The notes under the pieces were generated by a model, which was not told where the DNA came from, searched no databases, and saw only the letters and a list, made by a program, of their open reading frames with translations. The translations under genes were made by a program, and so were the position numbers. Positions 1-12,423 of a stretch of DNA of 64,000 nt are shown piece after piece (within the stretch, counting starts at the first letter, position 1; every line of letters starts with the position of its first letter). The DNA is from Anthopleura xanthogrammica (Eukaryota > Cnidaria > Anthozoa > Actiniaria > Actiniidae): NCBI GenBank assembly GCA_964019055.1, contig OZ025206.1, forward strand, positions 4,216,617-4,280,616, read 5' to 3'.

Positions 1-257
1 TTTCTTGACAGCAGAATTTGATCTTAGAGGTTCTGTTTCTGAATTGTTCGAGTATAGACTTTTAATGCGCAATTTGTTCCAAAAAAGCATCTTGACTTAA
101 AGCTTTGATTTGATTGGCTCAATAATGCATGACGTCAATCCGTTCATAACAGATCGATTCGTTTGTGTGTGTGTATTTTTAGTGCGCTGGTTACCAAGGG
201 AACATTATTTCTTGCTAATTAGTAATTAGGAGGTAAATCGTTATCAAAATAATTAAT
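1..257. other. Unassigned sequence left of the minisatellite
   Basis: AT-rich sequence with a short GT run near 164-174. No exon, palindrome or repeat family could be assigned; it could be intron or flank of a gene outside the window. Confidence 0.4.
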
Positions 258-2185
258 ATCCAATCCATCTCGAGGACATTCTTATTCTGATACGCCCATC
301 CAATCCATCTCGTGTACATTCTTCTTCTGATACCCCCCACCAATCCATCTCGTGTACATTCTTATTCTGATACGCCCATCCAATCCATCTCGTGTACATT
401 CTTATTCTGATACCCCCATCCAATCCATCTCGTGTACATTCTTATTCTGATACGTTCATCCAATCCATCTCGTGTACATTCTTATTCTGATACGTTCATC
501 CAATCCATCTCGTGTACATTCTTATTCTGATACACCCATCCAATCCATCTCGTGTACATTCTTATTCTGATACACCCATCCAATCCATCTCGTGTACATT
601 CTTATTCTGATACGCCCATCCAATCCGTCTCGTGTACATTCTTATTCTGATACAACCATCCAATCCATCTCATGTACATTCTTATTCTGATACGCCCATC
701 CAATCCATCTCGTGTACATTCTTATTCTGATACCCCCATCCAATCCATCTCGTGTACATTCTCCTTCTGATACACCCATCCAATCCATCTTGTGTACATT
801 CTTATTCTGATACGCCCATCCAATCCATCTTGTGTACATTCTTATTCTGATACGCCCATCCAATCCATCTCGTGTACATACTTATTCTGATACCCCCATC
901 CAATCCATCTCGTGTACATTCTCCTTCTGATACACCCATCCAATCCATCTCGTGTACATTCTTATTCTGATACCCCCATCCAATCCATCTCGTGTACATT
1001 CTTCTTCTGATACACCCATCCAATCCATCTCGTGTACATTCTTATTCTGATACACCCATCCAATCCATCTCGTGTACATTCTTCTTCTGATACCCCCATC
1101 CAATCCATCTCGTGTACATTCTTATTCTGATACGCCCATCCAATCCATCTTGTGTATATTCTTATTCTGATACGCCCATCCAATCCATCTCGTGTACATT
1201 CTTATTCTGATACAACCATCCAATCCATCTCGTGTACATTCTTATTCTGATACAACCATCCAATCCATCTCGTGTACATTCTTATTCTGATTCGCCCATC
1301 CAATCCATCTCGTGTACATTCTTATTCTGATACGCCCATCCAATCCATCTCGTGTACATTCTTATTCTGATACGCCCATCCAATCCATCTCGTGTACATT
1401 CTTCTTCTGATACGCCCATCCAATTCATCTCGTGTACATTCTTCTTCTGATACGCCCATCCAATCCATCTCGTGTACATTCTTATTCTGATACGCTCATC
1501 CAATCCATCTCGTGTACATTCTTATTCTGATACATTCATCCAATCCATCTCGTGTACATTCTTATTCTGATACGCCCATCCAATCCATCTCATGTATATT
1601 GTTATTCTGATACGCCCATCCAATCCATCTCGTGTACATTCTTATTCTGATACGCCCATCCAATCCATCTCGTGTACATTCTTCTTCTGATACGCCCATC
1701 CAATCCATCTCGTGTACATTCTTCTTCTGATACGCCCATCCAATCCATCTCGTGTACATTCTTCTTCTGATACGCCCATCCAATCCATCTCGTGTACATT
1801 TTTATTCTGATACGCCCATCCAATCCATCTCGTGTACATTCTTATTCTGATACGCCCATCCAATCCATCTCGTGTACATTCTTATTCTGATACGCCCATC
1901 CAATCCATCTCGTGTACATTCTTCTTCTGATACCCCCATCCAATCCATCTCGTGTACATTCTCCTTCTGATACACCCATCCAATCCATCTCGTGTATATT
2001 CTTATTCTGATACGCCCATCCAATCCATCTCGTGTACATTCTTCTTCTGATACCCCCAACCAATCCATGTCGTGTACATTCTTATTCTGATACATTCATC
2101 CAATCCATTCCAGGTACATTTTAGTTTCTATACGTTCATCCAATCCAATTCAGGTTTATTCTTGTTCCTACACGATCTTGCGGTT
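258..2185. repeat. 40-bp minisatellite, about 45-48 copies
   Basis: A 40-bp unit beginning CCAATCCATCTCGTGTACAT and ending near CTGATACGCCCAT repeats head to tail. Units differ by one to a few substitutions, mostly at two variable spots: ATTCT versus CTTCT, and the bases after GATAC. The last two units (about 2100-2185) are strongly degenerate, as at the edge of an array. Because 40 is not a multiple of three, the minus strand gives a 40-residue pattern that cycles through all three frames, producing many overlapping 73-aa ORFs. These are a by-product of the repeat, not genes. Confidence 0.97.
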
Positions 2186-3116
2186 TTATCGAACCATGAA
2201 ACAGCTCTCAGGTCATTACTTCACTGGGACGTGAGGACAGCAAAAAAGGGTCCAAAATCTTTCACTTCCTATTCCAATCAATATCATTTTATTTTACAAA
2301 TCATTCCATTTGAAAATCAGTATATTTTCAGTTACTTTCGTTTAAATTGCCCTTTATCATAAAAAATGAGCGTTTTGCTCAGATATTGTTTCCAACAGGT
2401 GTAGTTTATCTGATTTTCACTATTCTTGTTTTACAAATCATGCTCATTACTTTGTTTAGAGCTCCATTGATTTTGTTATCCCTGGCTTGACATAGGATGT
2501 ATTCCATGGAAAAATCAAGAAAAAGCTCTCTAAAAATGCATAAAATAGTTTTTAGCTGATCCATTATGTGTCAGGGGATGGTAGATTTTCTCATTTTCTG
2601 GGGGAAAAAATCGAGACTCACCCATCGAACTCACACTACCGATACTATTCAACATTTAGCACCCCCCCTAATTCTCTGAAAAAAATTGAGATCCACGCAC
2701 CCATTGAACTCGCAAATAATATTCAGATCCCTGAATTTCACCTGCCCCTCCTCCCTGTCAAACAAGCTCTGAAAAGCGATGACATTATTTGGGCTCCCTG
2801 TGTGAACGGTTACCAAGCCCTCATCATTCATAAAGTACTCAAAATCCACAAGCCGGAGAAAAAATTACGCAAATTGATTTCCTCTTCGGCATTAATTCTG
2901 CTTCTGACTTCCTCTTTGGATCCGTATTAGTATAAGGACAGTTCCATGTTGTTCGATCGGTGATCGGAGTCTTAGTTTTGGCAATATTTAGCACAATGTT
3001 GGAAGGACTGTAGCTGTCATGCTTCAAAGGTGTAAAAATCTTCCTACGTGGCATCGTTATTAACTTGTTGATATAAATATTATCGACCATACCAAGCAGC
3101 CTTCAGAACACTCGCC
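2186..3116. other. Upstream flank of the first GALNT gene
   Basis: About 930 bp without a recognisable gene. Open frames exist on both strands (a 120-codon frame at 2568-2930 on the plus strand and a 66-codon frame on the minus strand of the same DNA), but neither looks like a known protein. The last part presumably holds the promoter and 5' UTR of the gene starting at 3117; no TATA box can be assigned with confidence. Confidence 0.4.
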
Positions 3117-6100
3117 ATGGCAGCAAAAAGAATTTTTAATATCATCGTAATCACATCGACTTTCTGGTTTTCAGTCACGGTTCTTGTGCTGATGTTCAGT
3201 AATGATTTGACTCGTGAATCGCTAACTATGCTTAACTCACCTATAGTATTACCAAATGCGAAGAACCACAAATATATGATTCATGCTGGTGTTCAACCTT
3301 TACAACCGAATGCTAAACACATCAAGTATCCATGGGAAAAAGATGGAAAAGACAACTATGATGATTCTCGAGGAATCTTAGCAAGTGCTAAAGTTATGAT
3401 GGGAGTAATCCCAAGGAAGAACCAAGGTGCCAAGAGGAAGATCTACGATGCTAGCATTGGAAAGATGAAAGATACAATGAGCTTAGGCGAGGGCGGAAAA
3501 GCCGCTTTTTTACAGAACGAAGACGATAAAAAACTAGCAGAAAAGTTCTTTGCAAATCATTCTTTTAATTGGCTTTTAAGCGATCGAATATCTTTGGATC
3601 GAACGCTGGAAGACGTTCGAAGTGAAAGGTGAGTTCAACGAAAAATCACTAACTGTATTCCGAAAGCTAAAACTAGTATTACCTATCTTATAAAATACGA
3701 AACATGTTTACTTATACTATAAATGAAAGACAAGTACATCAGCTTCATTCTTTCGTTACATCAATATAAAAACTTACTTATACTTTGAAGTTAGCGGGGG
3801 AGAAATTTTATAATTTTTTTTTTGTTACAAATGTTGCCAAGATATATGCATTAATACAATGAAAAGAAACTTCATTTTTTTTCTGTCGAGTTTTCATATT
3901 TATATATGTCTGACTTCACTATAGCGTGATGTACTTCCATACATTTTGTTAATTTTAACTTCAGGCTCCAGAATCTGCGGTTTTTGAGTGGAAAAATACA
4001 TTAGTTTAAGCCATATAACATTGAATAAAATGTATCTAATAGATCACGATACGATTCCCAAATGAGCACAGCCCGTTTTTTCAATTAGGACATATAGTTA
4101 TTGCCTTCCCACTGCTAAAGGAAAGATAGCCTATCTTGTTTTTTTAAGGTGTTATGAATTTTGAATTGTGTTGTCTACGGTTATTGGAAAATTTAAGATG
4201 TGTTGTGCTGTACATGTACCTTAGATGAATAGCCAGTATGATAACCATCTGGCCCTCAGGGCTAAAACTGTTTTTCTAAGTGTTGGGAGATTTAAATAGG
4301 GAGGAAGTGTTTACCTTAACAAGAGGCCGATGTCTGTAATACCTCCCTGGTAATACACAGTTGGCCTTCTGTATAAGAAAAAAAACAGACTGTGTGGGTT
4401 TAAAAATCAGTTAGAAAAGAATGAAATGGATTGATACATAAGTGTATATTAATGTGATGTAGAAGAAAAAAAGGAAAACGAAAAAAGAACATTATCTGTC
4501 TTATTATCTAACATCTGGTTATTACAGTTTTGTTAGCTAGCACCTAAATTTCTGTGTTTTATTATTTATATTTTTTACATTTGAAAAATGGTTTACCTTT
4601 TTTTATGAAATAATCTTATCGATCAAAGCCTTTAATAGTCCTCTTCACAGTTCCCTGCGCCACCTTGAAAGGTAGCCATGCCTTTTAATGAAGCAAGATG
4701 AATAGTGAGCTTGCAATGATAGAGACCTTTTTTAACACCTTGGACAATTTATTATTCAAACCTCTATCATTGCAAGCTCACTGTTCATCTCACTTTGATG
4801 CAGTTAGGTATGGCAATCTTTAAAAATGGCACAGAGAACTGTGAAAGAGACTATTATATGTTCACAGATTTCCACTCATCAAATCATCCAATCAGAATAC
4901 AACACAGTCAAACTAACCAATTAAAAAAAAATTCAAATATAAGATCGTTAAATACTAGCTTTAGCTGATACTGTATATCATAGCAATATTAGGCAGTCAT
5001 ATATCAGAGCCAGACTGAAAGCCTAACAGGCTAAGTTCCAATACAATCTGTGAGTAAGTGTTGCCTGGACTTAGATGACAGCCCAGATTTTGATAAAATT
5101 TGAAGATGTGAGTTTTGCCGAGGGAGGAAAACCAAAGTACCCAGAGATAGAATTAATATTCATGATGGGGGTTCCAACTACTGAAGTCTTATTACAACCA
5201 ATGTAAAACAAAGTGATGTATTTTTATTGGTGACCATAGCAACACAAATTAATCTCCATGGTCTCATATCACTATCTTATCTTTCATAGAAAAACCTATT
5301 TTTGGATCAGAGCTAATAAATCTTTTTTTATGAGATAAATTATTTAAGAATCATTCTCTTATCATAAAAGGTTTGTTAACTGTCCAGTAATGGGCAAAAA
5401 AAATTGTCCTAATGTTTAAATAAGATAGTAACGTGTTTACACAGGAGAATATAACCCTTAGACTAAGAACAGTAATTTGTTTTTTTTCCAGTAAAATTAT
5501 CCTTGATTATTTGTCTTTTATAGCTTACTGTAGTTATCTCACTAGATAATTTTTGTGACTTAAGAGTACTTTGAAGTGAAAGTCATAGAAAATTCAAACA
5601 ATCCTTTTGCATTGTTCGTTGTATCATAGCAGCTAAATAAATATCAATTCTGTGTGTAAATATTTAAATCTATAGAATATCACTAAAAGTGAGAAAAAAT
5701 GTTGAAACATTAATATTTTTGTCCTGTATTCTTTAAGTTAGTACAGTTATACTTCAAACAATTATAAAAGTCTGTAGATAGATGTCTTAAATTTATCTTT
5801 AGAATGCAAATATCTTTTGAATTTGAATGTCAACCATCTGTCATCCTTTAGAAAAATTGTTTGTTTGGAAGTAGAATAGCTAGGTTCTTACTTGGATTTC
5901 AAAATAACATATATTGGCTCTTTCTGTTGCCAAGACCTTGGTAACAATAATCAACCAAAGTCTGGTAATGGTTTTCTGTGAAAAAAATAGATTGCCCAAT
6001 GCAATTACACAACTCATTTGTGTTGGCTGGAACCCTACTGGTAGCTAGTTGTCCTGTGATCTTTTAATAAATTCTGTCTCTGAGCTTAGATTTTAAGTTA

Positions 6101-9100
6101 AAGAGTTGACTTCTATTTGCTAGAATTTTTCTTGAAAATTATTAGGTAAAAGGTAGAATTTAACAGATTGTGGCAATATATCTGCAGGGTAGCTTTGTTA
6201 ATGACATCAATTTATTTAAGTTCTGAAAATGTGTCCCTAAATTTGAATACTTAAAACAATAAATTTATGGGAAAATGTGTAAACTATACATGTACGTATG
6301 ACATATAAATCACCTGCACAGCTGAATGCAGCTTTGAGAAAGCTCTATTTTGAAGGTTATAAGTTTACAATATGCAGACTATTAAGTGATGTTAAAACCC
6401 TTGCTATAATTTAAATGACTAAGTTCTAAAATTCAGAAAAAGTTTCAGAAAAAGTAATTACCGGTAAGATATTATTCAAGGAAAGAAAACCTAATTGTTC
6501 CTGCATCTGCGTCCAGTAATTGGAATTTTATGCTCTTTTTCAAAACCTAAATGCTTAATTTCCATACTGATTTTGTTATCTTTTGGGAAAGATTAGATGA
6601 GACAGTCTATTCGTCTTGTCTTAGAACAAACAAACATAACAGTTATCTCAAAAAAATGTTGAAAAAATATATCTTATTGATCATAAATCTGATTAAAAAT
6701 TTTGTTCTGGTGACTAAATTTTTCAGTCAGCTGCGATAAATGTTTCTTTTAACCCTTTTAGCGCCATAGGCAACTGTAGTCGACATGTAGGAATATGGAC
6801 ATATAGTCGAATTAAATATCTTTTCATTCTAAAAATTGCTATTTTTTATCACAGAAGGACTTAGCCGTTAATAACAATCGTTTACTGAAAATTTTGTATC
6901 TGTGGCTTTGTTTGTTTTTGAGAAATAGTTTTTTAAAAAGTACACACTTTTTACTTCAAAATTCCAAAATAAATATGGCAGTGAAATGTAACATTGAAAT
7001 AACTTATGGCGCCGAAAGGGTTAAATCCTAATTTGTTCCCCACTGATATCTTATTTTTTTAATGAAAACTAAAATATATAGTTTGGTGATCAAATATGTA
7101 GACTTTCGGTCACCAGTTAGCACAGTTTGATTAAAAATGTAATCACAAGCACTAGCCCTAACGAAGTTGAGAAATTTTGTTACACTCTGCATTATTCAGA
7201 ACATTTGTTATGTTGTTTTTATCTATAATTTCACATTTGTAGTATTTGATAAAGGAATTGTTATTTGTAATTTATAAAGTCTGGCAAGTCTTTCTACTTT
7301 GGTATAAACTTACAGCAATGACCTAAAGATAACAATATTTAATTTCAAGTTAAACTTTGAATGAATAGATCCTTTTACTGTACTTTGGGCATAATGTTTC
7401 TCCATTTCAGACCACAGAGTACCATTTCTTTGTTTAAGGTTTGTACATGAGAAGACACATAAATATGGATTCAACTTAAACAAAGAATCTTATTCTTGAA
7501 GAATGATATGTAGTCTGAAATGGGAAGACATTATATGCCCTAGCTAAAAAGGTCTATTGGGTAGCATGTGTGGCATAAGCTGCTAATGCGTCGCCTTTCG
7601 CCACTGTGGTTCCAAAGGTTCGGGTCACTGTTTTGAGCCCTGCGGACACTATGTGAATTGAGTTTCTTTGATAAAATCAACATGTGAGTGAGCATTGTGT
7701 GCATAGAATATTGAATGTAGTGGTAGTGTGTGTCTGTGAAAAGTGTCCCCAATTAGTGCAAAAGGCCTAGAAAGACTAGACACTTAAAAAAGGATTTATT
7801 TTTATTGAGATCTAGCTGTGATGTCGTCATAACAACAGGAAAATGCTTTGAATTTGACCAACTTTTTCAAGAAATGAATATACATGCACTGTCATATATA
7901 AACACACACCATTTCTAGGTTTCAATCAGATGATACAAATACATAACAGCCATTTTCTGCTCCAAATGGTGCTCAAACATTGACCACCACATGTGCTGTC
8001 GCTTGCGATTCAGCTGATGAACATTCTGCATAAGACAGGAAATGACGATAAGTGAAATCAAGCAGTTACAATATGAATTTAGGTATATATTTCAAGGCAT
8101 TAAATTTAAATTTTTCTTTCTGCAGATGTAAAGCCAAGCATGACACCTACCAAACAAAGCTTCCTACTACAACTGTTATCATCTGTTTTCACAAGGAAAG
8201 ACTATCAGTTTTGCTGCGGACAGTACATAGTGTTATTAATAGGACTCCTCCTCAACTATTGAATGAAGTCATTGTTGTGGATGATTTCAGCCAAGATCGT
8301 AAGTCCAGAAAGCATCTGGTTTTCCATTTATACTTACCATATTTACTCGAATAAATATTTGATCTTTTAGATGCTGGGGTCAGTGTGAATATAATATTTT
8401 AAAAAACCCTGATATGCCTATGAATTTGATAAGCAATTTTTTTCAGGGGTTGAAATCAGGATATCACTCTAATAGTAATTTTCAACTGGATATTCCTGTT
8501 AAAATATTGAAAGTTTGCAACCATTCCAAGAGAGAAAGACATGGTTGCCATTTTGGTATTACAACAAAGGAAGCTAATGACATAATGCGCAAACAAATAA
8601 TTACAGTAAATGAAATTAATAAATTAATAAAAGTTCCATTTTTTTCTTCAGCTAAACTTGGCAAGCCTTTAGATGACAGCATCAAAATGTTCACCAAAGT
8701 AAAAGTACTAAGGATGACCAAGAGAGAAGGTCTAGTCCGTGCTCGGCTTCAAGGAGCGTATCATGCCAAGGGTGATGTCCTCACATTCCTTGACTCGCAC
8801 TGCGAGGCAACACCTGGTTGGGCAGAGCCCTTGCTGGCTAGGATAGCAGACAGTAAAGCCAATGTTGTCTGTCCAGCTATTGAGGTTATCAATGCTGACA
8901 CCTTTGCATATCAAGGATCTACTAATGCTGATCAACGAGGAGGATTCAGTTGGGATTTGTTTTTCAAATGGAAAGGAATTCCACCTGAGGAACAGAAGTT
9001 GAGAAAAGATGATTCTGATCCAATCAGGTAAGAAAAAAAGAAACATCTTTGCGTAAACTTTAAAAACCTACGAATATGATTTTTTCCTGCATTTTGTGTA

Positions 9101-11963
9101 AATTCAAATTTTAACATCATATCCTTATTCACCATTTTTTATACATTGGTTCACTGTCAAACACAAAGCATTCAGTTGAGGCTGCAAGGTTCAAATTTGA
9201 ATAATCCTTTGAAACTACCTTACAGCATCGATTGAATGATTTGTGTGACCAGTGAACCGATGAATTGAAAATGGTGAATATCTTTCCTTTGTAACCGTTT
9301 ATTCATTTTCTCATGAGTCTATCCTATTTTTTCTTTCACTTTCCTATAGCTACATGTATTGTTTGTGTCTGCAATATTAACCTGTTGTTAAGGCGCGGTA
9401 ATACGAGCAAAAAATCGTACAACTTGTTGGACAACATTGTTGCGTTGCAAGTTGCAGAGTGAATGTTGCTCGTATAACCGCCCCGCGCGCAACAAATTTT
9501 CATTGTTGCATACAGTAGAAAGTACTTCTACTTCTGCAACAAAGTCGCGCAACCAAATGTTAACGTTGTTGTTGCACGGGGTGGTAATACGAGCCACATT
9601 CATTCTGCAACTTGCAACGCAACAATGTTGCGCGACAAATTGCACGATTTTGTTGCTGGTATTTCCGCGCCTTCATATTTGTCTTGATCCCTTCCATATT
9701 CCAGAACACCAACAATGGCTGGAGGACTGTTTTCAATCCACCGCCAATACTTCTTTGATCAAGGAGCATATGACGAAGAAATGGATATTTGGGGCGGAGA
9801 AAATCTAGAGCTATCTTTCAGGGTAAGGACATATCTGCCAAGAAGTGGTTATACAAGTCAATATTAGGCAAACACACTCCTGGAACACGTACAGTTCATG
9901 TCACATCTCTTTGATTAGCTGCTTCAACAAATCTTTCCTTTTTGTGTCTAGTGTTTCTCATTCAGTATTCTTGTATTCTTTACGAGATTGAACGGCGCTG
10001 ACACACGGTGTAACATTGTGCGCAATATTGCAGGCAAGGTCGTTAAAGTAGGATCGTTTTCTACTTCAACAACATTGCGTGCAAAAAAATTGCGTCGTGT
10101 GACATGGCTCGCAACATCGGTTGCCTGCAACATTGCGCATCCAAGATAATATTGAGAAGGGACAATTGCAAGCTATAATACTTTTTTGGATATCAAATCC
10201 CAGCAGTCGACGTCCGAAGTAAAAAAAACTTTCTAAAGTGTCAAAACCTTTTGCGAACATTTCTATCATAAAATATCACAAAAGTATTTAGTGTGAACTG
10301 TCTGGATTAAAAATATCTAAAAAAGTTTTGGTTAATTTTTTTCATAGATTTGGATGTGTGGTGGTCGATTAGAAATTATCACGTGTTCACGTGTTGGTCA
10401 CGTGTTCCGTAAATACACAAGCCCGTACAAATTCCCTAACGGTGTCGAACAAACCTTGACGAAAAACTTCAATCGTTTGGCTGAAGTCTGGATGGATGAA
10501 TACAAAGATCTCTACTATAACAAGAAGCCTCAAGCACGAAACAATAATTATGGAGACATTAGTAAACGTTTGGAGTTGAGAAAGAAACTTGGGTGTAAGA
10601 GCTTTAAGTGGTACATCGATAATGTTTACCCGGATGTACAGATGCCTGAACTGAATCCTCCAGCAAGAGGAGAGGTGAGTTAGAGAAGATATCGCTGACT
10701 GAGTGTGAAAAGGAAGGGCACGGTTACGGCGCGGCGCGGACACGGCACCGATTGTCGAATATCTTCATACACGGCACGGCACGGTCACGTCACGGCAAGG
10801 CGCATTCCATGCCGTAAGTTTTATATAGTCATACGAAAACTGCGCGATGTCTATAATTGTCATGTATAGGGGGGGGGGGCAAGAGTTTGGGCTGTGTATT
10901 CGGTGGGAGAGGGAGGTCAGGGAGGAAATTTTAAACTAGGGTTATGATATTCCCCTTTAGCTGAGGCATAATGTTTTCCCATTTCAGACCACGTGTCATT
11001 CCCTAGAGTATCATTTCTTTGTTTAACGGTTGTACATGAGAATCACATGAATATGGATACAACTCAAACAAAGAATGTTATTCTCAAGAGAATGACACGT
11101 GGTCTGAAATGGGAAAACATTACGCCCAAGCTAAAATAGTCCATTCTTTTAAATATCTCTTGTAGCTCCGCAATCCATCAAGCGGTTACTGTCTGGACTC
11201 TCTTGGTGCTAAACCAGAACACAACGCTCGTGTTGGTATCTACGTCTGCCATGGCCAGGGAGGCAATCAGGTATTGAAAGCATGAAAAAACAAAGAATCA
11301 GATTTCTTTGTCTTTAGTCGTTTATTTTGACCAATTCATGATTATTTCTTGCAGATGTTTGTCTTTTCATCGAAAGGAGAAGTGATATTCGAGGAAGAGA
11401 ATTGCCTAGATGTGTCCAAGACATACGCAGGTGCTCCTGTTGAAATGATGAAGTGTCATGGATTGGGTGGGAATCAGAAATGGCAGCATGAGAAGAAAGA
11501 GGTAGGACTTATCCGTGTTGTTTACTAAGTTAAAGCTGTAGACCACGCGCACAAGGCCTTTAATAGAATTTCCCGCCATCAAACCTTCCAGCCTGGTAGG
11601 GCCAGAGAATTTCATTCTAATAGTGCGCATGATATTTTCCCGCCAAAAAAAAACCATTTCTTTCACCAGGAGCACGAACATTTCTTGCTTAAAATCACTC
11701 ACCGCAGATTTACACACTCAAGAAACAAACTGTTTTAGACTGCGCGCAATGTAGCTTCAGTTAAGGTGTCCAGTTCATTGTATAAAACATTTGAGGCCTG
11801 ATTCTAAAATGTTGCGTTATCTTATCGACAGGGTGTTCTGAAGCACATCAGTACACAACAATGTCTCGATCGAGGATCAACAGGCAACCAATATGCAATC
11901 ATGAATCCTTGTGACGGCCGCGAATCACAACGATGGGTCTTCTCTCATTACAGGGAAAAATAA
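3117..11963 (+). CDS. Polypeptide N-acetylgalactosaminyltransferase (GALNT, copy 1)
   Basis: Golgi enzyme that transfers GalNAc from UDP-GalNAc to Ser/Thr, the first step of mucin-type O-glycosylation. Eight coding exons join in phase: 3117-3628, 8126-8298, 8652-9027, 9705-9822, 10348-10674, 11166-11270, 11355-11501, 11832-11963; product 629 aa. The start ATG lies in a strong context (GCCATGG). Residues about 6-28 form a signal anchor, followed by a stem to about 170. The GT-A catalytic domain holds VVDDFS, the metal-binding DSH (276-278) and WGGEN (383-387). The ricin-type lectin domain (about 503-629) has three CLD repeats and GGNQ/QKW motifs, all intact. Odd point: the normally conserved FHNEAW stretch reads FHKERL (192-197). 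The segment [13 protein letters not shown] resembles GALNT11-type enzymes, but the subtype is not certain. A possible poly(A) signal AATAAA is at 12326-12331. Confidence 0.94.
4635..4854. mobile_element. Foldback element, family A, copy 1
   Basis: About 220-bp imperfect palindrome bounded by ATAGTCC and GACTAT. The arms carry TTCACAGTTCCCTG, AAAGGTAGCCATGCC and GAGCTTGCAATGATAGAGAC on one side and their complements on the other. The same element recurs at 26418, 30475, 56752 and 61509. Confidence 0.88.
5020..5160. repeat. Degenerate SINE/tail-like fragment
   Basis: Contains AATCTGTGAGTAAG and CTTAGATGACAGCCCAG, related to the ~58-bp tail monomer found in arrays at 12.4, 34.8 and 60.8 kb, followed by GAGGGAGGAAAACCAAAGTA, related to the SINE body at 37.02 kb. 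The two halves are in opposite relative orientation, so this is a rearranged or composite remnant. Confidence 0.5.
6753..7020. mobile_element. piggyBac-like non-autonomous element (268 bp)
   Basis: Begins CCCTTTTAGCGCCATA and ends TATGGCGCCGAAAGGG, an inverted repeat of about 16 bp with one mismatch and one extra base. It is flanked directly on both sides by TTAA (6749-6752 and 7021-7024). TTAA target duplications and CCC...GGG termini are the hallmark of the piggyBac superfamily. The interior is AT-rich with no transposase frame, so this would be a MITE mobilised in trans. Confidence 0.8.
7385..7550. mobile_element. Foldback element, family C, copy 1
   Basis: Palindromic element with arms containing CATTTCAGACCAC and its complement TAGTCTGAAATGGG, and inner arms TTCTTTGTTTAAG / ACTTAAACAAAGAA around a centre with AAATATGGATTC. 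Related copies at about 10954, 12721 and 41834, and a degenerate one at 44690. Confidence 0.82.
7553..7757 (+). repeat. SINE-like element ending GTGTCCCCAATTAGTG
   Basis: Starts GGGTAGCATGTGTGGCATAA, contains GCTAATGCGTCG and a B-box-like GGTTCGGGTCACT, and ends GTGTCCCCAATTAGTG. A second copy starts near 61377 and shares GCTAATGC(A/G)TCG and the GTGTCCCCA end. Polymerase III origin is inferred from the B-box-like sequence only. Confidence 0.55.
9131..9290. mobile_element. Foldback element, family F, copy 1
   Basis: Palindromic element in intron 3 of GALNT copy 1. The left arm has TTCACTGTCAAACACAAAGC and the right arm TTTGTGTGACCAGTGAACC. A related copy lies at about 37168-37292. Confidence 0.7.
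9390..9673. mobile_element. Foldback element rich in GCAAC/GTTGC (284 bp)
   Basis: Starts AAGGCGCGGTAATACGAGC and ends GGTATTTCCGCGCCTT; arms share GTTGCGTTGCAAGTTGCAGA and its complement. It ends about 31 bp before the acceptor of GALNT copy-1 exon 4 (9705), so it forms the branch-point neighbourhood of that exon. A related, more degenerate GTTGC/GCAAC segment lies at about 9994-10144. Confidence 0.82.
9994..10144. repeat. GCAACATTG-rich inverted repeat
   Basis: In intron 4 of GALNT copy 1. GTAACATTGTGCGCAATATTG and GCAACATTGCGCATCC face each other around TAGGATCGTTTTCTACTTCA; similar in composition to the element at 9390-9673. Confidence 0.6.
10694..10848. mobile_element. Foldback element, family D, copy 1 (CACGG-rich)
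   Basis: Ends TCATACGAAAACTGC and has arms built of CACGG/CCGTG words (GGGCACGGTTACGG, CGGCACGGTCACG). It is GC-rich against an AT-rich background and starts about 20 bp after the donor of exon 5. Better-preserved copies at 22222 and 44936. Confidence 0.75.
10954..11139. mobile_element. Foldback element, family C, copy 2
   Basis: Near-perfect palindrome: CCCATTTCAGACCACGTGTC on the left and GACACGTGGTCTGAAATGGG on the right, with AACAAAGAA inner arms. It ends about 27 bp before the acceptor of GALNT copy-1 exon 6. Confidence 0.9.
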
Positions 11964-12423
11964 CCCACTAGTTCGTAATAACTATAAATATATCTTAATA
12001 GTTAATCCTAGAGTTTTAGAATCCATTGATTTTTGAATTGAGTCATTTGTAACTAAAAATGTTTCTTATTGAAGGGGACCTTAATATTTTTCAAACCTCT
12101 TTTTTAAAAAAATATTGAAATTTTTCAAAGCAAGTACATAAAAAAATATTGGTCCGCCTGTGGTAGCTTAAAATGAAAGGGCCTGGGACCTAAAAGCGTT
12201 CACGTTCCGCACTGTATAGACACTTTCAGCCACTGCGCATGCACAGCCACAATAGATAACATTTTTTAAACTGAGCATGTAATAGTCGATGTTATACAAG
12301 CCATATATATACATCAGTAAGATTCAATAAATGCTTTAAATAATCATTTTGAAATGATTTGTGTAATTTAAAGTAGACTTTATCACTTTCTTCAATAAAA
12401 GAACTTCAAATTAGTTATCGAAC

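Larger units (their letters stand above)
3629..8125. other. Intron 1 of GALNT copy 1 (4.5 kb)
   Basis: Phase-2 intron from GT at 3629 to AG at 8125. It carries a foldback element of family A (4635-4854), a degenerate SINE-like piece around 5020-5160, a piggyBac-like element (6753-7020), a foldback element of family C (about 7385-7550) and a SINE-like element (about 7553-7757). The rest is AT-rich and shows no exon. Confidence 0.75.

Noticed and set aside
258..2185. CRISPR-like array or repeat-protein gene in the 40-bp minisatellite
   Set aside because: The units are contiguous without unique spacers, and the organism is an animal. The 73-aa frames exist in several overlapping phases only because the 40-bp unit shifts frame each copy.
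2568..2930. 120-codon plus-strand frame and overlapping minus-strand frames
   Set aside because: No recognised domain, no clear splice or start context, and open frames on both strands of the same DNA.
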